Below, one piece after another: positions 31,905 through 39,847 of a stretch of 64,000 nt of DNA. The first letter of the stretch is position 1, and each line of letters opens with the position of its first letter. The translations under genes were made by a program, and so were the position numbers. Source of the stretch: CAWBRT01 sp963832785 (lineage in GTDB: Bacteria; Acidobacteriota; Terriglobia; Terriglobales; Acidobacteriaceae); assembly GCA_963832785.1 (NCBI GenBank), contig CAWHVF010000005.1:2852001-2916000 (forward strand). Direction: 5' to 3'. The notes beneath the pieces were generated by a model. That model was not told where the DNA came from. It saw only the letters and a program-made list of their open reading frames with translations, and did not search any database.

Positions 31905-31945
31905 GTCACTCCTCAGGCACGAGGGTCCGTTTTAACTTTGGGTGC

Positions 31946-31983
31946 CCCAGGTTCCGCGCCGCGTTTTCCGGCGCTAACCTGGG
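31946..31983. repeat. Inverted repeat between hlyD-type and ATPase genes
   Basis: CCCAGGTT (31946-31953) pairs with AACCTGGG (31976-31983), with further GCGCC/GGCGC pairing inside. It lies inside the presumed operon, so it may attenuate or process the transcript, or be a REP-type element. No U-run follows on the coding strand. Confidence 0.4.
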
Positions 31984-32050
31984 CAGATTCGCCCCACATC
32001 AGCCCTAAAGCAGGGTCGAACCCGGTGTACCCTCAAATTCCCACTGCCCC

Positions 32051-33113
32051 CTAATCTTTAATCTTGCTCTTGGACAGCAGCACTTCGGCCGTCATGCCGG
32101 GAACGTACCGCATGCCCGGATTGTCGATCAGCAGCTTGATTTGCACCGTTTTGATGTCGCGCTTACGGCGGCTGACGTCGCGCTGGGTGGCGAAGTCGCC
32201 CTCGGCGGCCTTGGCTATCACCTTGCCCGGAAGCTGCGCGCCGCTGGGCATGCGCACGGTTAGCGTGTCGCCCACCTGGATGGCATCCGCGTAGGTTTCC
32301 GGCACGGCGGCGTAAACCCAGGTCTGAGTCAGATCGACGACGGTGGCAATGGGCGTGCCCACGTTGACCACCTCGCCCTGGCGGGCGGCAAGAACGTTCA
32401 CTTTGCCGCTGATCGGAGCAAATATTTTGGTGTAGCCAAGCTGCACCTCGGCCTGCGCAAGTTGCGCCTGGGCCATTGCCGCCTGCTGGCGCGTGTCGGC
32501 CACCGTCTGGGTGGCCGCCTCTCCCTGGTTGGTGCGCGCCACCGCCGCCTGCAGGGCCGCTTCGGCGGCGTTGGCCTGGTCGGTGGCGGCCTGCACCTGC
32601 GCCTGCTGTGCCCGCAAGGCGTTGACCGCGCGATCACGGTCCTGCTGCGACATCACCCCCTGCTCGGCCAGGGCTACAGTCCGCCGTGTATCGGCCTCCT
32701 GCAGATCGCGGTTGGCGATGGCAGCCTTGAGCGAGGCCTGGGCGGCGCGGAAGGTGGCCCGCGCATTGGCCACCTGGTTGGCGGTATCGCCCTACGGTGC
32801 TCGCCGCCGTGGCGCTGGTGGAGGCTACTCTTTTGCGCAAGCTCGCCAGGGTGGCTTCGGCGGCGCGACGTTGCGCCTGGAACTCGGCGCTGTCCACCGT
32901 AGCCACCAGTTCGCCCGCCTTCACATCCTGGCCCTCCTGCACGTTCAAGCTGTCGAGCCGTCCCACCACCTTGGAGCTGACAATCACCTGGTTGGCGTCC
33001 ACCGTGCCAATCAGAACCAAATCCGGGCTGCGGTCGGTGGACAGCAGGTAATAGGTCAGCGCAATGGCAAACAAGCCGCCCAGCACAATGGCGAACTTTC
33101 TTTTGGGGTTCAC
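32051..33113 (-). CDS. HlyD-family membrane-fusion (periplasmic adaptor) protein (one frame break near 32795)
   Basis: The adaptor links the inner-membrane transporter to an outer-membrane channel. Residues ~5-25 are the membrane anchor (FAIVLGGLFAIALTYYLL), then come the lipoyl half GTVDANQVIVSSKVVGRLDSL, a long Ala/Gln-rich coiled hairpin and the second lipoyl half with IFAPISGKVNVLAARQGEVV, VGTPIATVVDLTQTW and DTLTVRMPSG. The frame changes by +1 near 32795, in a GGG run; removing one base gives ~353 residues, normal for the family. The GTG start at 33113 overlaps the tetR stop (GTGA). Confidence 0.87.
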
Positions 33114-33922
33114 TGTCGCTTGCCTCGAATCAATGCCTTGGCGCCCGCTCCCGTATTCGGGCCGAAGGCGCGCGGAAGCGCCGCGCTTGCCGCCGCCAAA
33201 GTTTGCCGCTGCGGCCTGGCCTTGTGCGCCGCTTCGGCAACGATGCGGGCGGCCAGGCGAATGCCTTCCTCGCGCTGGTTGAATATGGAGGCGGCGATGA
33301 AGTCCAGCGTGGCAGCGCGGCGCGCGGCAATCAGGCTGCTGGCGTGCGTTCCTGCCACCGCCATGCCCCTGAGTACGGGAGCGCTGAGCACATGAAAAAC
33401 GTTTACCCCGATTATGGAAAGCACCAGATGCAGGGGATCGACCGGCCGCAGCCGACGCTCGGCAATTCCCTGGCGGATGATTTTGGTCACGCGTTCCATC
33501 ATGGGGCGGAAGTAAGCCTTCACCAGACGCGGCAGGTGCCGGGAGTTGCCGCGGGCGGCGCGCATCATCTCGTACTGCACCAGCCGCGGAAAATGATCCT
33601 CGCCGGAAACGTAGTCGAAATGCTGGCGGGCGAAACGCAGAATCTTTTCCTCTGCCGGCAGTTCGCTGTCCAGAATCGAGCCCAGAACCTGGAAGCGGCT
33701 GGCGAAAACGTCGTCGAGCACGGCGCCGTAAAGCGTCTCCTTGTCGGTGAAGTAGTAATAGAGCAGCGCCTTGTTGACGCCGGCGGCGCGGGCAATCGAT
33801 TCGGTGCGGGCGCCGTCCACTCCCAGCTCGCCGAACTCCTTCTTGGCGGCCTCCAGTATGGCGCGGCGGCTTTGTTCCGCTTTCCGGGGTGTGTGTGCTT
33901 GCAGCAGCTCTGTCTCTCTCAT
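33110..33922 (-). CDS. TetR-family transcriptional repressor
   Basis: A 270-residue TetR regulator. The N-terminal HTH is clear (RRAILEAAKKEFGELGVDGA, then ARAAGVNKALLYYYFTDKETLY), and the rest is a helical ligand-binding domain. It begins the efflux operon tetR-MFP-ATPase-permease with overlapping genes. A perfect inverted repeat lies eight nucleotides before its start codon, which points to autoregulation of the whole operon. The C-terminal ~40 residues are Ala/Arg-rich and probably flexible. Confidence 0.92.
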   Translation of the reverse strand: MRETELLQAHTPRKAEQSRRAILEAAKKEFGELGVDGARTESIARAAGVNKALLYYYFTDKETLYGAVLDDVFASRFQVLGSILDSELPAEEKILRFARQHFDYVSGEDHFPRLVQYEMMRAARGNSRHLPRLVKAYFRPMMERVTKIIRQGIAERRLRPVDPLHLVLSIIGVNVFHVLSAPVLRGMAVAGTHASSLIAARRAATLDFIAASIFNQREEGIRLAARIVAEAAHKARPQRQTLAAASAALPRAFGPNTGAGAKALIRGKRQ

Positions 33923-33929
33923 CGTATTT

Positions 33930-33945
33930 AACTAACTGGTTAGTT
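33930..33945. promoter_or_regulatory. Probable TetR operator
   Basis: AACTAAC (33930-33936) and GTTAGTT (33939-33945) are perfect inverted repeats around TG, and the sequence is unusually AT-rich for the area. It is placed eight nt upstream of the tetR start codon, where a bound repressor would block the tetR operon. Similar ACTAAC/GTTAGT half sites are common for TetR proteins that regulate exporters. Confidence 0.8.
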
Positions 33946-34226
33946 AGTTTAACGTCCCGGGCGATGGCGACGCAAGTAGGACCAGAGTGGTGGAGCTTTT
34001 CCGCGCGGCCAGGGCTGGCAGAGGCGGGCCGCCCGTGGGTGGCGATTTTTGTCCGCAACCGGCTGTGCGCCTAAGCAAAACTGCTGAATTTTGGGCGTTA
34101 GGGCTTTACCTTACCAGGGTAGAACGCCAGAGAAGCTCGCCGTTAGATGTAGATAACCTGCGCGTCGCTCCAAAGCCGGGTTCCGGAAAGCGTGGCCAGG
34201 GTGATCTACCCTCAAAATGGATATAT

Positions 34227-34256
34227 TTGTGCCATTTTTCGGAACTGGGCTACAAT
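34227..34256 (+). promoter_or_regulatory. Possible sigma-70-type promoter upstream of the NtrC-type gene
   Basis: In the 597-nt gap 33923-34519 I see TTGTGC (34227-34232), an 18-nt spacer and TACAAT (34251-34256), in an AT-rich island. This would give a ~255-nt leader before ATG 34520. No sigma-54 -24/-12 pair with the right spacing was found. The leader has no gene; I see no riboswitch I can name in it. Confidence 0.4.
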
Positions 34257-34519
34257 ACTATTATCGGTTTTTGGCATCTAAATACCGAAATTGCGACGCG
34301 GACCTGCTACGGCGGGTACGCTCTTGTCTGCCGGTTAAACCGCAAGCTGAATAACCAGCAGTTATATCTCAGTAAACGGCTGCTTGAGAGCTGGTTTGGC
34401 CCGGCTGCCGGTGGCGAGTTCCACCCCATCCAGGGCAAAACCAGCGTTCGCTGGCAGCCGACGTTCAGGCCTGAGTTGCCGTTTACTCAAGTGGTTGTTA
34501 TCCGGGAGGACCTTCTGGG

Positions 34520-36025
34520 ATGTTAACCGCCCCCAAGACCAGAGTGCTCGTAGTAGTGGACGACAACGCCATGGCGAAGTTTCTGAGCTCCCACCTGGCG
34601 CGGCGCGACTTCGATGTTTCCACGGCGAGCACCGGGGAAGAAGCGATCCGCGTTTTTCGGGTTTACGATCCCGGCCTGGTGCTGCTTGATTTGTCCGTCC
34701 AGGGCATGGATGGCATAGACACCCTGGAGCGCATCAAGCAGATCAAGCCGGAGGTCGCGGTCATTATGTTGTCCGGCCAGACCAACCCGGAGGTCATTTT
34801 CCGCGCCTCCAAGCTGGGGGCCGATGACTATCTCAGCAAACCCCTCGAACCGCGCGAACTCGATGTGCGCATCAACCGGCTGATGGACCGCCAACGCCTC
34901 AGCAGCGAAGTCACCCAGCTTCGCGACCAGGTGCGCAAGCAGAACGATTTCACCATGCTGTACGGCACCAGCCCCAAGATGGAAGACGTCAAGAACACCA
35001 TCGAGCACGTGGCCGACACCAACGCCACCGTGCTTATCCGGGGTGAAAGCGGCACCGGCAAGGAAGTGGTGGCGCGCATGGTTTACGCCCAGTCTTCCCG
35101 CCGCGATAAACCCTTCGTCAAAGTCAACTGCGCGGCCATTCCTTACGAACTGCTGGAGAGCGAGCTGTTCGGCTACGAACCGGGCGCCTTTACCGGGGCC
35201 AACCGGCAGAAGCTGGGCAAGTTCGACCAGGCCCATAACGCTACCCTGTTTCTGGACGAGATCAGCGAGATGCATCCCGCCCTGCAGGCCAAGCTGCTGC
35301 ACGTGCTGCAGGATGGCGTGTTCTCACGCCTGGGCGGCAAGCGCGACATCGCGGTAGATGTGCGCGTGCTGGCCGCCACCAATAAGCCCATCGAGCGCGC
35401 CGTCGAAGAGGGCCTGTTCCGCGAAGACCTCTTCTATCGCCTGAACGTGGTCACCATTCACATCCCGCCGTTGCGCGAGCGCCGGCAGGAGATTCCGTTG
35501 TTTCTGGACCTCTTCCTGCGCAAGTACAGCGAATATTACGGCAAGCAGCCGCCCCCCTTCAGCGAGTACGCGTTGGGCCGCATGATGGAATACACTTGGC
35601 CGGGCAATATCCGGGAGCTGGAAAACCTGGTGAAGCGCTACGTCATTGTAGGCAACGAGGCGCAGATCATCCGCGAGCTTTCCACTCATAAGCCTATTGT
35701 TTCGTCGATTTCCGGAAACTGGGGCGGCAAAGACAATGGCGTGGCGGCTGGGGGTTCCGGAAATGGCAGCTCGCTGCCGCCGGCGCCTCCGGTGGCTCCG
35801 CTCAACCCCAGGACCGAGCAGGAATCGCCCTCTTTGCTGGAGATCGGCAAGCGGGCGGCCATGCTGGCCGAGCGCGAAGCCATCAAGCGCGTGCTGGCAC
35901 AAACCCGATGGAACCGACGGCAGGCGGCCAAGATCTTAAAGGTCAGCTATAAGGCGCTGCTGAACAAATTGAAAGCCATCGAGGAGCAGGATCAGGCCGA
36001 AGATCGGAACCGAGTTGCTCAGTAG
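34520..36025 (+). CDS. NtrC-family sigma-54-dependent response regulator
   Basis: A 501-residue regulator with three parts. The receiver has the acidic pair D14/D15, phospho-acceptor D57 and K107. The AAA+ core has Walker A GESGTGKE (175-182), the sigma-54-contact loop GAFTGA (222-227) and Walker B FLDEI (244-248). After a Gly/Pro linker the Fis-type HTH (QAAKILKVSYKALLNKL) ends the protein. GGGAGGAC lies 8 nt before ATG 34520. No kinase gene is adjacent, so it may be an orphan regulator; in many bacteria such orphans control polysaccharide or motility genes, but the target is not visible here. Confidence 0.94.
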   Translation: MLTAPKTRVLVVVDDNAMAKFLSSHLARRDFDVSTASTGEEAIRVFRVYDPGLVLLDLSVQGMDGIDTLERIKQIKPEVAVIMLSGQTNPEVIFRASKLGADDYLSKPLEPRELDVRINRLMDRQRLSSEVTQLRDQVRKQNDFTMLYGTSPKMEDVKNTIEHVADTNATVLIRGESGTGKEVVARMVYAQSSRRDKPFVKVNCAAIPYELLESELFGYEPGAFTGANRQKLGKFDQAHNATLFLDEISEMHPALQAKLLHVLQDGVFSRLGGKRDIAVDVRVLAATNKPIERAVEEGLFREDLFYRLNVVTIHIPPLRERRQEIPLFLDLFLRKYSEYYGKQPPPFSEYALGRMMEYTWPGNIRELENLVKRYVIVGNEAQIIRELSTHKPIVSSISGNWGGKDNGVAAGGSGNGSSLPPAPPVAPLNPRTEQESPSLLEIGKRAAMLAEREAIKRVLAQTRWNRRQAAKILKVSYKALLNKLKAIEEQDQAEDRNRVAQ

Positions 36026-36203
36026 TGGAATTTAAGTCCTACATTTGTCCATCATAAATCCGCAAGCAGCTACACTGTATTGCCTTGAAATTTACTCTTG
36101 ATTATAGATAAGGTTAATATTTTCATGAGGTTGACGATTTTTCCTCAGGTTTGCCGAGCGCTGCGGATGGTTTGGACGCCCAAGTGCAACTTAGGTTGGC
36201 AAT

Positions 36204-36325
36204 AAAGAGGCCGCAGAAAATGAGTTGGATTCTCTTCCAGTTGTGTCGACTTCTCTCTGGACGTTCCAAATGGAACGGCACCATTTATCGCCTTCCCTGA
36301 GTTTCCCTCCCTCCCTTGCCTCTTT
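36204..36325 (+). ncRNA. Candidate structured small RNA
   Basis: The 592-nt gap 36026-36617 has no gene but shows nested pairing on the plus strand. AAAGAGGC (36204-36211) is complementary to GCCTCTTT (36318-36325), enclosing a hairpin CGTTCC-AAAT-GGAACG (36262-36277) and a TCCAG/CTGGA pair. A strong terminator follows four nucleotides downstream. TTGCCT and TTATAG near 36080-36107 could be a promoter. I do not recognise an RNA family. It could equally be the 3' untranslated region of the NtrC-type gene. Confidence 0.35.
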
Positions 36326-36328
36326 GGA

Positions 36329-36356
36329 GCGACTTCCTAACGGAAGTCGCTTTTTT
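36329..36356 (+). terminator. Intrinsic terminator
   Basis: GCGACTTCC (36329-36337) and GGAAGTCGC (36342-36350) form a perfect nine-pair stem with a TAAC loop, followed by six T residues. It is a textbook plus-strand terminator, 304 nt past the NtrC-type stop with no coding sequence in between. Confidence 0.88.
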
Positions 36357-36617
36357 CGTGCCAGGAAAAAACTTCTCGCCGGGTGGCGTTTTGTTCGTAG
36401 GTATCGGTTTTCTCCGAGGAGCCAGCCACAATCCTCAAGCTTCCAGCCGGCCGGCACGTGACCGCAAGGCACTGGTGGCCCTAGGAGGCTGGGGAAAAAC
36501 AGGCTCAGATATGGCGAGGCTACAAGATCTTGTTTGCTGCTCTTAATAGTGCCCATATTCCATAGCGCCCCGCTTGTTGTTTCGGCGCGTTTTTCCGCAG
36601 CCTGTTAGCCGCGCCTT

Positions 36618-37766
36618 CTACCCACGTTCAATCAGCCGGCGGTGCTGCTCAAGGATGAAGTTGTCGGTCATGCCGGCGATGTAGTCACAGACGACCCGCG
36701 CAATAGAGGGGCCTCCCTCGGCCGTGAATGCCGTGGGCCCGGGCGCGATTTTTTCCTGGTAGCTGCGCGGCAGCCGCGAAGGATGCTCGATCCAATAATC
36801 GAACAATTCCGTAACCACTTGCTGCGCGTTCGTTTTCTCCGGTTTCAAATTCGGGCTGTCGTAGAGCATTTCGTACAGGAACTGCTTCAGTTCACTGCGC
36901 TCGGCGTCCGCCTCGGGGCTGAAGGCGGCCAGCCGCTGCGGGCGGTTGCGAATGTCGTCCAGAGTCTGGATTCCGGTCTGGCGGAGCCGTCCGGCGGTGG
37001 TCTCGATCAGGTCGGTGACCAGGCGGTCGAGCATGCGCTTGAGCGCTTCATTGAATTTGAGCTTGGCTGGCGCCTGCGGATGCTTCCGCTCCAGTTCGCG
37101 GTAGAAGCCTTCAAACAGGCGCACCCGCTCGCGGATCTGACCTACGTGCAGCAGCTCGGACTCCAGGCCGTCGTCCAAGTCGGCGGTGTTGTAGGCGATC
37201 TCGTCGGTCAAATCGATCAACTGTGCTTCCAGCGGCGGCCGCAGGTGGAGCAGGTATTCGGCCAGCTCGGGGTAGAGCGCCAGATCGTAGTCGCGCGAGT
37301 GCTTGACGATGCCCTCACGGACCTCGAAGGTGAGATTGAGCCCGGCAAAGTTCAGGTAGCGCGACTCGAAGCTCTCGACGATGCGCAGCGCCTGCAGATT
37401 GTGGTCGAAGCGCCCGCCGTGCCGGCGCATGACGGCGTCCAGGGCGGCCTCGCCGGCGTGGCCGAATGGAGGGTGGCCGATGTCGTGCGCCAGGGCCAGG
37501 GCTTCCACCAGGTTGCAATTCAGGCAAAGGCGCGCGGCTATGGTGCGCGAGATCTGCGCCACCTCTATGGTGTGCGTCAGCCGCGTGCGGAAGTGGTCGG
37601 AGACGCGGCGGGTAAAGACCTGCGTCTTGTTCTCCAGGCGGCGAAAGGCGCGAGCATGAATGATGCGGTCGCGGTCCCGCTGAAAGGCGGAGCGGTAAGG
37701 ATGCTCGGGCTCAGCATGGCGCCGTCCGCGCGAGAGCTCGGCATGGGCGGCATATTCGGCGAGCAT
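36618..37766 (-). CDS. dgt: dGTPase-like dNTP triphosphohydrolase (HD domain)
   Basis: A 382-residue HD-domain enzyme that splits dNTPs into nucleoside and triphosphate. Seen are EHPYRSAFQRDRDRIIHARAF followed by RRLENKTQV, HTIEVAQISR with the first metal His, HDIGHPPFGHAGE and DEIAYNTADLDDGLE. The length fits the deoxyguanosinetriphosphate-triphosphohydrolase-like family. It starts 9 nt after the stop of a DNA methyltransferase gene on the same strand, so the two are probably co-transcribed. The enzyme can be housekeeping; dGTPases are also known antiphage proteins, and the restriction-modification neighbours make that worth noting. Confidence 0.92.
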   Translation of the reverse strand: MLAEYAAHAELSRGRRHAEPEHPYRSAFQRDRDRIIHARAFRRLENKTQVFTRRVSDHFRTRLTHTIEVAQISRTIAARLCLNCNLVEALALAHDIGHPPFGHAGEAALDAVMRRHGGRFDHNLQALRIVESFESRYLNFAGLNLTFEVREGIVKHSRDYDLALYPELAEYLLHLRPPLEAQLIDLTDEIAYNTADLDDGLESELLHVGQIRERVRLFEGFYRELERKHPQAPAKLKFNEALKRMLDRLVTDLIETTAGRLRQTGIQTLDDIRNRPQRLAAFSPEADAERSELKQFLYEMLYDSPNLKPEKTNAQQVVTELFDYWIEHPSRLPRSYQEKIAPGPTAFTAEGGPSIARVVCDYIAGMTDNFILEQHRRLIERG

Positions 37767-37775
37767 GGCTAGAGT

Positions 37776-38834
37776 TTAGAACAAATCAGGCTGATTGAGC
37801 TGCGGTTCGAAGCGAAACAAGCTGGCTTTGAGGTATTCTTCCACTAACTCTGAGGCAATCCAGCGCCGGTCCACATCCTCTGAAACCCAACCGGTAGTGT
37901 TGGAGCCGGCGAAGGGGTCAAGGACTAGGTCGTTAGGCCGAGTAAGAAGCTTTACAAAAAATCGGGGCAACGCCGCCGGGAAACGCGCCGGGTGAAGTCT
38001 AATGCCGCTTTCCTTGCATTTCTGTGTGTATAAATCGTTAGCGGCGTTATTACCCATTTTAAGCATACTTTCAGGGAGATCTTCTTCTATCACGTTGGCG
38101 GGAATTGAGCCGCCGGCTTCAATTTTGTCAAAACTGCCTCTAATCACGTGACCGGACGGTCGCACGGTTTGGCGAACTCCGTTTCGGTTAAGCCGGATCA
38201 TGTCCTCGCTATATTCCTTCAACACTGCGAGATTGCTTGCCTTGGGCCATGGGGTCTTCGACAACCACCAGACGTACTCCACCGAGTCCCGGACCCGAAT
38301 ACGCCGTACAGTTACCCATTCCGCCGGCATAGGCATTTTGGCTGGGTTGTACCAAAAACACTCCTGGGCTAGGTAAAATCCGACTTCCTCGACCAAGGCC
38401 ACTAAAAGCTTGAAATGGTAAACCGACCGGGTGGGCGTCCCCTGGTTGTAGCTGCCGCCAATGTTCAAAACGAAGCTACCGTCATCGGTGAGCACCCGAA
38501 GAATCTCAGTCGCAAACGGCAGAAACCATTTAACATAATCCTGTTTCGGAACATTGCCATATTCTTTCTGGAAGTGCAGCGCGTATGGCGGCGAGGTGAC
38601 GACCAAGTTGACGGAAGCTGTCGGCAACGCTCGGAGAAGGTCGAGGGAATCCGTGAGATAGGCAGCTCCCCGACGCGTTGCGTAGTAGGGTTCTCGCGGC
38701 ATGAGCAACTGGCTGGGGTGATCCACCAGTAGATCAGCAACTGACTGGCTTCCGGTGATGGCTGCCACCCCGACCAGAGACGGCGAGTTTTTGTGAGATT
38801 CCTGGGTCTGTTTCTTGCGCATTCTGGTGCCCAT
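37776..38834 (-). CDS. Site-specific DNA methyltransferase (TSPPY, beta-class; probably N4-cytosine)
   Basis: A 352-residue amino-methyltransferase. Catalytic motif IV is TSPPY at residues 80-84, the form most common in N4-cytosine enzymes, and the SAM motif I is near the C-terminus (DPFAGSNTTG, ~residue 310), so the order is beta-class. GGAG lies 9 nt before ATG 38834. It is divergent from a small HTH gene and a restriction nuclease, and it runs into dgt. I infer the modification half of a type II restriction-modification system. The target sequence cannot be read from the protein. Confidence 0.9.
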   Translation of the reverse strand: MGTRMRKKQTQESHKNSPSLVGVAAITGSQSVADLLVDHPSQLLMPREPYYATRRGAAYLTDSLDLLRALPTASVNLVVTSPPYALHFQKEYGNVPKQDYVKWFLPFATEILRVLTDDGSFVLNIGGSYNQGTPTRSVYHFKLLVALVEEVGFYLAQECFWYNPAKMPMPAEWVTVRRIRVRDSVEYVWWLSKTPWPKASNLAVLKEYSEDMIRLNRNGVRQTVRPSGHVIRGSFDKIEAGGSIPANVIEEDLPESMLKMGNNAANDLYTQKCKESGIRLHPARFPAALPRFFVKLLTRPNDLVLDPFAGSNTTGWVSEDVDRRWIASELVEEYLKASLFRFEPQLNQPDLF

Positions 38835-38851
38835 ATATTACGACTCCGGTC

Positions 38852-38880
38852 AATTTAACAAAATGGGTTTACATTGTCAA
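38852..38880 (-). promoter_or_regulatory. Promoter of the methyltransferase gene
   Basis: On the minus strand TTGACA (38880-38875) is followed by 17 nt and TAAATT (38857-38852). This is a good -35 and a fair -10 box placed ~20 nt before the methyltransferase ATG. The -35 box overlaps the presumed start codon of the HTH gene on the other strand, so HTH binding there could switch between the two directions. Confidence 0.6.
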
Positions 38881-39086
38881 CCTATTTATCACAGAAACGA
38901 TTAAAGCGGCAAGACTGGATCTCCCAAGCTGAGGCGGCACGTATCCGAGGCGTCTCACGCCAGGCCATTGCTCGTCTAGTAAAAAAGGGCCGGTTTCAGA
39001 CTTTTGAGATCGGAGGGCGCGTACTGCTCAGTCGTTCTGAGGTGGAGTGCTACAAGCCGGACACCCCAGGAAGGCCGATTAAATGA
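38874..39086 (+). CDS. Small helix-turn-helix protein (excisionase/MerR-like), likely restriction-modification controller
   Basis: A 70-residue DNA-binding protein. The HTH reads WISQAEAARIRGVSRQAIARLV, then KKGRFQTFEIGGRVLLSRSEVE, the wing layout of excisionase/MerR-type (HTH_17) domains. It starts with TTG at 38874 because no in-frame ATG exists; an ATG at 38863 is out of frame. Its stop overlaps the restriction gene start (ATGA). In the usual C-protein position between divergent methyltransferase and nuclease, but C proteins are Xre-type, so this would be an unusual controller. Confidence 0.75.
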   Translation: MSTYLSQKRLKRQDWISQAEAARIRGVSRQAIARLVKKGRFQTFEIGGRVLLSRSEVECYKPDTPGRPIK

Positions 39087-39828
39087 GCAAAGTCACCGAG
39101 AACATCAAACAACTAATTGAGCAGTGCTCGGAAGCGGAGAAGCTAGCCATTTTCGAGTACCTGAGGGCACGTCTACCGCAACATCCGCTGGAGCGGGAGT
39201 GGGGTATTACCTCCGATATTATCTTAACCGCTATCGCCAGATCCTCGGACCTGACCCAACGCGGCGTCAGAGGTGTCATTGCCGAAGCGGTGTTTGAAGC
39301 TCAAACCCTGCCCCGCCTTAGGGGATGGAACGCAACGGGCTTTACGGGCGACCTCCCCTACGACTTTCTGATCGAAGACAACTCAAAGCCGCCAAAGAAA
39401 ATCCGTATCCAGGTCAAACTCCAGCGCATGAAGTACATCGCCCCATGCTGGCGCGGGAGGGTAATAAGCTTTACCCAACGGACATGTACACAGTTGAAGT
39501 TCAAAAAACGCGCGGCGGCGTTGATCCAGCGACTAAGGAAGACACGCGACCGTACCGGTTTGGTGAGTTCGACATTTTGGCGGTCAACATGCAGCCATCT
39601 ACCCAGGATTGGAACCGCTTTATGTTTACGGTTAGCGACTGGCTGGTCGCCCGACCGGATGACCTAACTCTCATTGCCAAGTTCCAGCCAGTCTCTCAAA
39701 CGCCAAACGAGTTCTGGACTGACCGCCTAGACACCTGCATAACATGGTTCTTCGACGGAAAAAATAAAAGGCTCTTTGACATTGAGGCAGCCATTCGCAA
39801 CTACGCTTCAGGCAAGAAAAAACTCTGA
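39083..39828 (+). CDS. Putative type II restriction endonuclease (one frame break near 39450)
   Basis: About 248 residues once the frame is repaired. The N-terminal part has EREWGITSDIILTAIARSS and TGDLPYDFLIED, then KIRIQVKLQRMK; a D...QxK arrangement fits the PD-(D/E)xK nuclease core. After the break comes EVQKTRGG (a possible second conserved region) and GEFDILAVNM. The frame changes near 39450; one base seems missing there, the only break of the eight that is a deletion. The start overlaps the HTH gene stop, so translation is coupled. I cannot match it to a named enzyme; the assignment rests mostly on gene context. Confidence 0.7.
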
Positions 39829-39847
39829 CGGGAGTAGATCTGTTCGG

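Noticed and set aside
34082..34519. Riboswitch (cyclic-di-GMP type) in the leader of the NtrC-type gene
   Set aside because: The conserved blocks of known cyclic-di-GMP riboswitches are not present in order; only ordinary stem-like text was seen.
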